Origin: Candidatus Dormiibacterota bacterium
GTDB taxonomy: Bacteria; Chloroflexota; Dormibacteria; Dormibacterales; Dormibacteraceae
DNA: 8,328 bases
Assembly: GCA_003151665.1 (NCBI GenBank)
Contig: PLYD01000070.1
Span: 3,634-11,961 of the forward strand
Direction of reading: 5' to 3'
Below, in pieces: positions 1 to 5,283 of the stretch. Numbering within the stretch: position 1 is the first letter of the stretch; each line of letters begins with the position of its first letter. The notes beneath the pieces are model-generated. The model had not been told where the DNA came from, did not search any database, and saw only the letters and a program-made list of their open reading frames with translations. A program made the translations under genes and the position numbers.

Positions 1-1022
1 CGCGCCCGATCCGGATTCGCGCACAGCTCGGCCGCCGCCCGTCCCAGAGCCTCTGCATCTCCGTCCTCGACCAGCTCCCCGGCGTCATCCACCACCTCGG
101 GCAGGCTGGAGTTGCTGTACGCGGCGACGGGGCAGCCGCAAGCCATCGCTTCGAGGCAGGGCAACCCGAAACCCTCGTACCGGCTGGGAAACACCAGGCA
201 TCCCGCCGCTGTATACAGATCAGCCAGCTCCAGCTTGTCGACGCGTCCCAGGATCGTGGCTCCGGGCATGGAAGGCGGGGCCTGCCGGCCGGGGACCCCA
301 GCGAGCACCAGCTGCAGCCTCGGCAGCGCTGCTTTCGCGACTGACCAAGCGCGAAGCAAGCCCGCCGGGTCCTTCCTGGCGTCAAGCGCGCCGACGAACA
401 GCAGATAACCGGGCTCGACTCCCCACCTCTCAGTGACTCTGCCGGCAGCAGAAGGCCCGGGCTGAAAGATGGGATCGGCGGCCTCATAGACGACCGTGAT
501 TCGCTTCGGATCGACCGCTGCGAAGCGCTCGGCATCGGCGGCGGTCGCCCTCGACACCGCCAGGACAGCGTTCGCCCGCTTGAGCAGGCGCTTGCCGAGC
601 CAGTACCGAAGCCTTTCGCCGCGCATCCGCGAACCGCCCCACGCCCAGGGGATGAGGTCGTGGAGCGTGACCACGAGAGGGCAAGGCGATCGGCCGGGGA
701 GCCGCAGATCGATGGCGTGATAGACGCCCGGTTGGATGCGCTGAAGATCAGCGCCCAGCGCCACCGCCTCCTCGTAGGCGGACAGCTGGCCGTGATAGCG
801 ACGCCGCGACCCGGCCAGCCGGTAAGAGCCGGCAGGCAAATCAGGCTCAGGGAGGTCGGCGTCGAGCAGCAGGGTCAGCCGCGAGTCAAACCCCTCGGCG
901 ATCAGGCCGCCCAGGAGCCCTGCCGCGTAAGTTCCAACCCCGCGCTCAGCGCTGGGACCCTGGACGGGTCGCATATCGAGGAGAACCGCTGGCCCCGACT
1001 TGCTCCGTTTGGTCAGCTTCAT
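1..1022 (-). CDS. GT4-family glycosyltransferase, C-terminus cut by window edge
   Basis: Reading the minus strand from the ATG at 1022 gives 340 uninterrupted codons plus 2 bases running off the left edge. The protein looks like a retaining GT-B glycosyltransferase of family GT4 (glycosyl transferases group 1), which moves a sugar from a nucleotide donor to a glycan or lipid acceptor on the cytoplasmic side of the membrane. The N-terminal Rossmann half opens with VLLDMRPVQGPSAERGVGTY (residues 13-32), the usual glycine-rich start, followed by TLHDLIPW (about 119-126). The C-terminal half has FVGALDARKDP (209-219) and the EX7E signature in EGFGLPCLEAMACG (E283 and E291). Family members usually have about 360-400 residues, so only the last few dozen are missing. 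The conserved start motif begins before Met17, so Met1 is preferred. A GGAG-like Shine-Dalgarno lies 11 nt upstream, inside a hairpin. The gene is divergent from the sugar dehydrogenase gene. Donor and acceptor cannot be assigned. Confidence 0.9.
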   Translation of the reverse strand, partial: MKLTKRSKSGPAVLLDMRPVQGPSAERGVGTYAAGLLGGLIAEGFDSRLTLLLDADLPEPDLPAGSYRLAGSRRRYHGQLSAYEEAVALGADLQRIQPGVYHAIDLRLPGRSPCPLVVTLHDLIPWAWGGSRMRGERLRYWLGKRLLKRANAVLAVSRATAADAERFAAVDPKRITVVYEAADPIFQPGPSAAGRVTERWGVEPGYLLFVGALDARKDPAGLLRAWSVAKAALPRLQLVLAGVPGRQAPPSMPGATILGRVDKLELADLYTAAGCLVFPSRYEGFGLPCLEAMACGCPVAAYSNSSLPEVVDDAGELVEDGDAEALGRAAAELCANPDRA

Positions 1023-1024
1023 AA

Positions 1025-1041
1025 GGGGGGAAACTCCCCCC
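1025..1041 (-). promoter_or_regulatory. G6A/TC6 hairpin in the leader of the GT4 gene
   Basis: Bases 1025-1031 (GGGGGGA) pair perfectly with 1035-1041 (TCCCCCC) around an AAC loop. On the minus strand the hairpin ends 2 nt before the ATG at 1022. Its 5' arm contains the only good Shine-Dalgarno-like sequence (GGGGGGAG), so a folded transcript would hide the ribosome binding site. The inverted repeat is seen directly; a control role is inferred. Confidence 0.5.
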
Positions 1042-1055
1042 CTGATGCGGAGGGC

Positions 1056-1068
1056 CCGGCGAAGCCGG
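1056..1068 (-). repeat. CCGGC/GCCGG hairpin in the GT4 leader
   Basis: CCGGC (1056-1060) and GCCGG (1064-1068) form a perfect 5-bp stem with a 3-nt loop (TTC on the minus strand). It lies 15 bases from the G6A/TC6 hairpin, so the presumed GT4 leader holds two consecutive stem-loops. It could be a dispersed intergenic palindrome, an attenuator part or a protein site. No known riboswitch consensus was recognised. Confidence 0.4.
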
Positions 1069-1125
1069 ATCCCGGCGCACCCCCTCTGTGTTTGCTCAAG
1101 ACCGGGATGGGGTCACCAACGAGCC

Positions 1126-1131
1126 ATCATA
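1126..1131 (-). promoter_or_regulatory. Candidate -10 box TATGAT for the GT4 gene
   Basis: The minus strand reads TATGAT, one mismatch from TATAAT. A start about 7 nt downstream would give a leader of roughly 95 nt containing both hairpins. It overlaps the -10-like box on the other strand. No convincing -35 was found. Confidence 0.35.
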
Positions 1132-1133
1132 AT
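1128..1133 (+). promoter_or_regulatory. Candidate -10 box CATAAT for the sugar dehydrogenase gene
   Basis: CATAAT ends 9 nt before the ATG at 1143. Initiation at the usual distance would start the transcript at or within a few bases of the start codon, giving a leaderless mRNA. This fits the lack of a good Shine-Dalgarno before 1143. No clear -35 is visible at 16-18 bp. Confidence 0.4.
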
Positions 1134-1142
1134 TTGGCGGCC

Positions 1143-2330
1143 ATGGACCACCTTGACGTCGTAGTCGTCGGCGGCTGCGGCCACGTTGGCCTTCCGCTCG
1201 CACTGTCGCTCGCGGACAGCGGTTACCGAGTCGGCATCGACGACATCGACGCGGCCAAGATCGAGCAGGTTCGATCGGGCAACGTGCCGTTCCTCGAGAA
1301 CGGTGCCGAAGAGCTACTTCGCAAGCTGCTTCCCAGCGGCCGGCTGGTGTTCGCGGCCGACCCAGGGCTCCTCTCGCGAGCTGACACCGTGATCCTCGTC
1401 ATCGGCACGCCAATCGATGAGTTCATGAATCCATCGGTGCGCGTGTTCGACAAGGTGCTGGACGACCTGGTGCCCCACCTACGAGACGGGTGCCTGGTGG
1501 TGCTTCGTTCCACCGTGTTTCCAGGCACGACCGAAACGGTGGAGAGGCGCTTGAAGGCCGCCGGCCTCGACCTCGAGGTGGTGTTCTGCCCGGAGCGGAT
1601 CGCGGAAGGGCACGCCCTCGAAGAGATGCGCAGCCTGCCCCAGCTGATCGGCGCCAGCTCGGACCGCGGATTCGAGATGGCAAGCCGGCTGTTCAAGCCG
1701 CTGGGCGTGACCGTGGTGCGCACCACACCCCTCGAGGCAGAGCTGGCAAAGCTGCTTACCAACACGTGGCGCTACATGAAATTCGCGATCGCCAACCAGT
1801 TCTTTCAGATCGCGCACCGCTCGGGTGTCGACTACAACAACGTGCTCGACGCGATCCGGCGCGATTACCCGCGCGCTGCCGACCTGCCCGGACCGGGTTT
1901 CGCTGCAGGGCCCTGTCTCTTGAAGGACACGATGCAGCTTTCAGCATTCACCCCCGACCACTTTCCAATGGGGCAGGCAGCGATGCAGATCAACGAAGGG
2001 CTGCCGAATTACATAGTGGACACCCTCAACTCGCGCCATCCGCTCGCCGGGCGAACAGTCGGCATCCTCGGCATGGCGTTCAAGGGCGAGTCGGACGACC
2101 CGCGCGCCTCACTGAGCTACAAGCTGCGGAAGCTGGCCGCCTTTAAAGGCGCGCAGGTCCTGTGCACGGATCCCTTCATCGACGACCCGTCGTTTGTTCC
2201 GGTGGAGAAGGTGCTTGCCGATTCGGACATCCTCATCGTGGCGGCCCCTCACAAGGCGTATAAGACGTTGCAGCTGAAGGGGCGCGACGTGATCGACATC
2301 TGGGGAATTACTGGCCCAATCCGGTTATGA
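1143..2330 (+). CDS. Nucleotide-sugar dehydrogenase (UDP-glucose/GDP-mannose dehydrogenase family)
   Basis: This 395-residue cytoplasmic enzyme belongs to the family that oxidises C6 of a nucleotide sugar to a uronic acid with two NAD+ (UDP-glucose 6-dehydrogenase, UDP-ManNAc dehydrogenase, GDP-mannose dehydrogenase). The N-terminal NAD site is GGCGHVG (residues 10-16). CPERIAEGHALEE (149 onward) is the family's substrate-site segment, resembling the UDP-ManNAc/UDP-GlcNAc dehydrogenase branch more than classical UDP-glucose enzymes. Family-type Lys203 and Asn207 lie in LAKLLTNTWR. The catalytic cysteine is Cys258 in GPCLLKDT. The C-terminal domain has GILGMAFKGESDDPR (307 onward). Length is normal. 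The reading frame stays open upstream to about 660, but homology begins at MDHLDVVVVGG and the upstream part lies over the antiparallel glycosyltransferase gene, so ATG 1143 is chosen. It heads a cassette with an epimerase and a GT2 enzyme. The substrate sugar is not determined. Confidence 0.9.
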   Translation: MDHLDVVVVGGCGHVGLPLALSLADSGYRVGIDDIDAAKIEQVRSGNVPFLENGAEELLRKLLPSGRLVFAADPGLLSRADTVILVIGTPIDEFMNPSVRVFDKVLDDLVPHLRDGCLVVLRSTVFPGTTETVERRLKAAGLDLEVVFCPERIAEGHALEEMRSLPQLIGASSDRGFEMASRLFKPLGVTVVRTTPLEAELAKLLTNTWRYMKFAIANQFFQIAHRSGVDYNNVLDAIRRDYPRAADLPGPGFAAGPCLLKDTMQLSAFTPDHFPMGQAAMQINEGLPNYIVDTLNSRHPLAGRTVGILGMAFKGESDDPRASLSYKLRKLAAFKGAQVLCTDPFIDDPSFVPVEKVLADSDILIVAAPHKAYKTLQLKGRDVIDIWGITGPIRL

Positions 2331-2357
2331 GATGGAACCCGGATGGTTCCCTCTCAT
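2327..2357 (+). terminator. Strong hairpin at the stop codon of the dehydrogenase gene
   Basis: ATGAGATGGAACC (2327-2339) pairs with GGTTCCCTCTCAT (2345-2357), 12 of 13 positions, with one T/C mismatch and a CGGAT loop. The left arm includes the TGA stop. No T-run follows, so it is not a canonical intrinsic terminator. It could be a U-less terminator, an mRNA-stabilising hairpin or a protein site. A second small GC hairpin follows at 2363-2379. Confidence 0.45.
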
Positions 2358-2362
2358 CGGCG

Positions 2363-2379
2363 GGCGCTTCGCGCGCGCC
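2363..2379 (+). repeat. Small GC-rich hairpin between dehydrogenase and epimerase genes
   Basis: GGCGC (2363-2367) can pair with GCGCC (2375-2379) around TTCGCGC. An alternative GCGC-TTC-GCGC pairing exists at 2364-2374. It lies between the long hairpin and the candidate epimerase promoter. In such GC-rich DNA a 5-bp stem may be chance. Confidence 0.25.
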
Positions 2380-2383
2380 TGCG

Positions 2384-2389
2384 CGTAAT
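2384..2389 (+). promoter_or_regulatory. Candidate -10 box CGTAAT for the epimerase gene
   Basis: CGTAAT ends 8 nt before the ATG at 2398, in an otherwise very GC-rich stretch. No Shine-Dalgarno precedes that ATG. A leaderless start here would let the epimerase and GT2 genes be transcribed separately from the dehydrogenase gene. The motif is a weak match on its own; the support is the repeated spacing at other genes in this window. Confidence 0.35.
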
Positions 2390-2397
2390 CCGGCTAA

Positions 2398-3420
2398 ATG
2401 AATGCGCTCGTCACCGGCGCTGCTGGATTCATCGGTGGGTACCTCGTGGCCGAGCTGCTCGAGGCGGGCTACGACGTGGTCGGCGTGGACAACTACAGCA
2501 AGTACGGGCGAGTCACACGCTCATATGACACCAACCCTCACTACCAGCTGGTCGAAGGCGACGCGAAAAACATCGAGCTGCTGACCGAGCACGCTATGCG
2601 CTGCGACCACCTGGTCGCGGGTGCGGCCATGATCGGCGGCATCTCCTACTTTCACGAGTTCGCCTATGACCTGCTGGCCGAGAACGAAAGGATCAGTGCG
2701 GCCACATTCGACGCCGCGATCAGCGCGAGTCGCAGCGGCCGCCTCCGCAAGATCACTGTCATCTCGAGCAGCATGGTTTACGAATCAGCGGACATATTTC
2801 CGAGCCCGGAGGGTGCCGAGCTGACCAGCCCTCCTCCCCGATCGACGTACGGTTTTCAAAAGCTGGCGACCGAGTATTTCGCTCGCGGCGCGCATGAGCA
2901 ATACAAGCTCCCATACACGATCGTGAGGCCCTTCAACTGCGTCGGGGTCGGCGAGAGGCGCGCGCTGCGGGACCACGAAGTCATGAGCGGCAACGTGAAG
3001 CTCGCGATGAGCCATGTGGTCCCCGACCTCTGTCAGAAGGTGATCAAAGGCCAGGATCCGCTGCACGTGCTTGGCGATGGCGGTCAGGTCCGCCACTACA
3101 CGTATGGCGGCGACCTCGCGCACGGCATCCGTCTGGCAATGGAGTCGGATGCGGCGTTGAACGAATCCTTCAACCTGTCGACTGCAAAATCGACGACTGT
3201 CCGTGAGCTTGCGGAGCTGATCTGGCTGAAAGTCCACGGACCCCAGCGTCCGCTGCAGCTCATCTCGGATCCGCCCTACGAGCACGACGTGCAGCGGCGT
3301 GTCCCCGACGTCAGGAAGGCGCAAGAGCTGCTCGGTTTCCAGGCCACGACTTCCCTGGACCAGATGCTCGACGAGGTCATCCCATGGGTGCGGGACGAGA
3401 TCGCGGCAGGTCAGATCTGA
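2398..3420 (+). CDS. NAD-dependent epimerase/dehydratase (extended SDR)
   Basis: This 340-residue extended short-chain dehydrogenase/reductase acts on a nucleotide-linked sugar in the cytoplasm (UDP-glucose 4-epimerase / dTDP-glucose dehydratase superfamily). GAAGFIG (residues 7-13) is the NAD(P)-binding loop and Asp31 in VGVDNYS sits where an NAD-selecting acidic residue is expected. The catalytic set is visible: SSSMVYES (from Ser123) and YGFQK with Tyr151 and Lys155. The TDE triad that marks RmlB-type 4,6-dehydratases is absent, so 4-epimerase, 3,5-epimerase or decarboxylase-like chemistry is likelier. The segment AAMIGGISYFHE, where many SDRs have HLAA, looks like a subfamily mark. Length is typical. 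It overlaps the GT2 gene by 37 nt, implying translational coupling, and probably works on the product of the upstream dehydrogenase. The precise reaction is unknown. Confidence 0.88.
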   Translation: MNALVTGAAGFIGGYLVAELLEAGYDVVGVDNYSKYGRVTRSYDTNPHYQLVEGDAKNIELLTEHAMRCDHLVAGAAMIGGISYFHEFAYDLLAENERISAATFDAAISASRSGRLRKITVISSSMVYESADIFPSPEGAELTSPPPRSTYGFQKLATEYFARGAHEQYKLPYTIVRPFNCVGVGERRALRDHEVMSGNVKLAMSHVVPDLCQKVIKGQDPLHVLGDGGQVRHYTYGGDLAHGIRLAMESDAALNESFNLSTAKSTTVRELAELIWLKVHGPQRPLQLISDPPYEHDVQRRVPDVRKAQELLGFQATTSLDQMLDEVIPWVRDEIAAGQI

Positions 3421-4148
3421 ACGCCGGCGCCGAGACGCCGGCCCTGAGCGTCGTCATCCCTGTCTACAACGAGGGCGAGAACGTGGTGCCCACTCTTCGC
3501 GGCGTAGTCGAGCGATCTCGAACTCGGCCGCTCGAGGTGCTCGTCGTCTACGACTTCGACGGGGACACCACGGTGCCGGTCGTCAAGCGCCTGCAGGCTG
3601 ACATCCCCGAGCTCCAGCTGCACCGCAACACGATTGGGCGCGGGGTTCTCAATGCGCTCAAGTCCGGGCTCGCCGCGGCACGCGCGCCCTATGTGCTGGT
3701 CACCATGGGCGACGGCTCAGATGATGCCGGCGACATCGACTCGATGTATGAGCTCGCCCGAGCAGGAGCCGATGTCGTGGCGGGATCGCGTTACATGCAC
3801 GGCGGACGCCAGCTCGGAGGACCGCTGCTCAAGCGGACGATGTCACGCACTGCAGGCCTCTCGCTGCACTGGCTCGCCGGCATTCCGGTTCACGACGCCA
3901 CCAGCAACTTCCGCCTCTATTCGAAGCGCCTTCTCGAAAAGGTGACGATCGAATCCACCGGGGGCTTCGAGCTCGGCATCGAGCTGACGGTGAAGGCGCA
4001 CCTGCTGGGAATGCGTGTCGCCGAGGTTCCCACCACATGGCGGGACCGAACGGCGGGACAGAGCCGATTTCAGCTGTGGCAGTGGCTCCCGCGCTACATG
4101 AAGTGGTACTGGCGCGGAATCGGAGGACGTTTCGGCGCGAAGGGCTAG
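3384..4148 (+). CDS. GT2-family glycosyltransferase (polyprenol-phosphate sugar transferase-like)
   Basis: This 254-residue inverting GT-A glycosyltransferase probably transfers the cassette's nucleotide sugar to a polyprenyl phosphate or glycan acceptor at the inner face of the membrane. LSVVIPVYNEGENV (residues 21-34) is the family-2 start motif. Where most relatives have an acidic DDGSxDxT motif, this one has VVYDFDGDTT (54-63). The metal-binding DXD-like segment is TMGDGSDDAGDID (107-119). GSRYMHGG, a DATSNFRLYSK segment and GGFELGIELTVKA follow, as in dolichol-phosphate mannose synthase-like proteins. No clear transmembrane helix is present, so it resembles the short soluble or peripheral type. 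ATG 3384 is chosen because GAGG lies 7 nt upstream; it falls inside the end of the epimerase gene. The overlap argues that both are made together. Donor and acceptor are not determined. Confidence 0.88.
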   Translation: MGAGRDRGRSDLNAGAETPALSVVIPVYNEGENVVPTLRGVVERSRTRPLEVLVVYDFDGDTTVPVVKRLQADIPELQLHRNTIGRGVLNALKSGLAAARAPYVLVTMGDGSDDAGDIDSMYELARAGADVVAGSRYMHGGRQLGGPLLKRTMSRTAGLSLHWLAGIPVHDATSNFRLYSKRLLEKVTIESTGGFELGIELTVKAHLLGMRVAEVPTTWRDRTAGQSRFQLWQWLPRYMKWYWRGIGGRFGAKG

Positions 4149-4174
4149 ACGGCACATCGTGGTGCGACGGGAGC

Positions 4175-4203
4175 CGCCGGCTGCCGGTGCCCAACTTGTT
4201 TTG
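4175..4203 (+). terminator. Weak candidate terminator after the GT2 gene
   Basis: CGCCGG (4175-4180) can pair with CCGGTG (4184-4189) around CTG, one pair being G-T. A T-rich stretch (TTGTTTT) follows after 7 bases. Alternative stems such as AGCC/GGCT compete. Of the plus-strand intergenic hairpins only this one has T bases downstream, but the distance is long and the stem short. Confidence 0.25.
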
Positions 4204-4246
4204 AGCCGGAAAGGGTTACGCCGGAGGCGGCCTCGGCGCGATTAAG

Positions 4247-4252
4247 TAGGAT
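4247..4252 (+). promoter_or_regulatory. Candidate -10 box TAGGAT before the membrane-protein gene
   Basis: TAGGAT fits TANNNT and ends 7 nt before the TTG start at 4260, the spacing expected for a leaderless transcript. The same bases contain AGGA (4248-4251), 8 nt before the TTG, which could instead be a Shine-Dalgarno. Sequence alone cannot separate the two readings. Confidence 0.4.
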
Positions 4253-4259
4253 TGAGCCG

Positions 4260-5267
4260 TTGAGGCGCCTGCTCTGTTCCTTCGGGCTCGCCACGATCTT
4301 GCTTCTTCACTCAGGGATCGCGTTTGCCACGCCTACTCCCTCGCCTGGGCTCGACGGAATCCTGATCAAGCCGCCCGGCACTACGTATAAAGAGGCGCCG
4401 AAGGCGGCCTTGGGCATTTTCGAGGGCCCATTCGACGCCGCCAAGTATGCCCAGGTCACAACCCCTCCGGACGCGGCCGCGACGGCGCACGCACTGACCA
4501 AAGATGGCTTCTTGACCGGCTTTGGACGCACGTGGGCCACCCCTAAGAACGCTCATGTCACCGTCGAGGCTGTCATGGCTTTCGCCGGGGCCAAGGGAGC
4601 GAAGGCGTGGCTTCAGCAGTCAGAGGCCGCCGACAAGGCGGACCCGAGCTTCTTCCAAGCGTTGACGATCTCCGGCATCGTTACGTACTACGGCGTGAGG
4701 TTGATCGACAAGGTCCACAAGATCTATGCCGACGCCTTCGTGTTCGTCAAGGGCAACGACCTGGTCCTCGTCACATTCGTGTCCAACAAAAACGACCTCG
4801 CCTCCGTGGCGGCGACGCAGACCAAGAAGCAGTTCGATGCAACGCCTCCGTACACGATCCCACCGGACCAGTGGCCGGAATCCAAGGTGGTCTCGAGCTC
4901 GCCCTTCGAAGGCCTCAAGACCATCGGTCTAATCGTGGCCGCCCTCTTCGTACTCGGCGTCATCGGAGCCGGCGGTTTCATCCTTTGGTCTCGACGCCGG
5001 CCGGCGCTGCAGCTCATTCCAGCCCAGCAGACTCCCCCGGGCGCGATGCCGGTGGCGGCGGAGACTCCCGCAGCGGTCGCGGTCGCAGTTGCTGCACCTC
5101 CGCCCCCCCTCCAGATGTCTGAAGACGGTCGTTCATGGTGGGATGGCACTGCGTGGAGGGACGCAGAGCATGAGGTTCCGCCGGCCGCACAGCGCTCAGA
5201 CGACGGACACTTCTGGTGGGATGGCACCACCTGGCGGCCGATGCCGCCAAGCCCCTTTGGAGGCTGA
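4260..5267 (+). CDS. Signal-peptide, single-pass membrane protein with tandem WWDGT motifs; function unknown
   Basis: This 335-residue protein starts at TTG. MRRLLC followed by a hydrophobic run and AFA at residues 21-23 is a signal peptide, probably cleaved after Ala23. Residues about 24-218 form an exported domain I do not recognise; its pattern of GF, VMAFAGAKGAKAWL and VFVKGNDLVLVTF resembles generic extracellular sensor or lipoprotein-like domains. Residues about 222-243 are a strong membrane helix followed by SRRR, placing the C-terminus in the cytoplasm. The tail is rich in Ala and Pro (about 250-285), then carries SEDGRSWWDGTAWR and SDDGHFWWDGTTWR, repeated every 26 residues. These resemble the small WWDG-type motifs of DUF2510-like tails. 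The gene follows the GT2 gene by 111 nt in the same direction, with its own candidate promoter, and converges on rmlB. A role in envelope sensing or glycan export would be a guess. No N-terminal lipobox was found. Confidence 0.82.
   Translation: MRRLLCSFGLATILLLHSGIAFATPTPSPGLDGILIKPPGTTYKEAPKAALGIFEGPFDAAKYAQVTTPPDAAATAHALTKDGFLTGFGRTWATPKNAHVTVEAVMAFAGAKGAKAWLQQSEAADKADPSFFQALTISGIVTYYGVRLIDKVHKIYADAFVFVKGNDLVLVTFVSNKNDLASVAATQTKKQFDATPPYTIPPDQWPESKVVSSSPFEGLKTIGLIVAALFVLGVIGAGGFILWSRRRPALQLIPAQQTPPGAMPVAAETPAAVAVAVAAPPPPLQMSEDGRSWWDGTAWRDAEHEVPPAAQRSDDGHFWWDGTTWRPMPPSPFGG
5136..5227 (+). repeat. Tandem WWDGT coding repeat (78-bp period)
   Basis: The 14-base TGGTGGGATGGCAC occurs at 5136-5149 and again at 5214-5227, exactly 78 bp (26 codons) apart. 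It encodes the core of the two WWDGT motifs. Sequence between the cores has diverged, suggesting an old internal duplication kept at the Trp and Asp-Gly positions, not a recent copy. Confidence 0.7.
5233..5248 (+). repeat. GGCGGC/GCCGCC inverted repeat at the 3' end of the membrane-protein gene
   Basis: GGCGGC (5233-5238) pairs perfectly with GCCGCC (5243-5248) around CGAT, inside the last codons. A T-rich stretch follows at 5289-5310, formed by the antisense of the lysine codons of rmlB. The 40-base gap is too long for a classic terminator, so termination use is speculative. Confidence 0.3.
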
Positions 5268-5283
5268 ACGCCTAGCCGCCGGG

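Noticed and set aside
112..720. Plus-strand open frames at 112-408 and 496-720.
   Set aside because: They are antisense to a continuous, clearly recognisable GT4 protein and show only Ser/Arg/Ala-rich shadow composition.
1025..1042. G6 and C7 runs as a phase-variation tract.
   Set aside because: The tracts are short, outside the coding region and explained by a hairpin; no evidence of length variation is available.
660..1142. Upstream extension of the dehydrogenase reading frame (open from about 660).
   Set aside because: It lies over the antiparallel GT4 gene, its translation is Arg/Pro-rich with no family resemblance, and the conserved dehydrogenase N-terminus begins at ATG 1143.
3417..3419. 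CTG 3417 as an alternative start of the GT2 gene, just at the epimerase stop.
   Set aside because: CTG starts are rare and no good Shine-Dalgarno precedes it, whereas ATG 3384 has GAGG 7 nt upstream.
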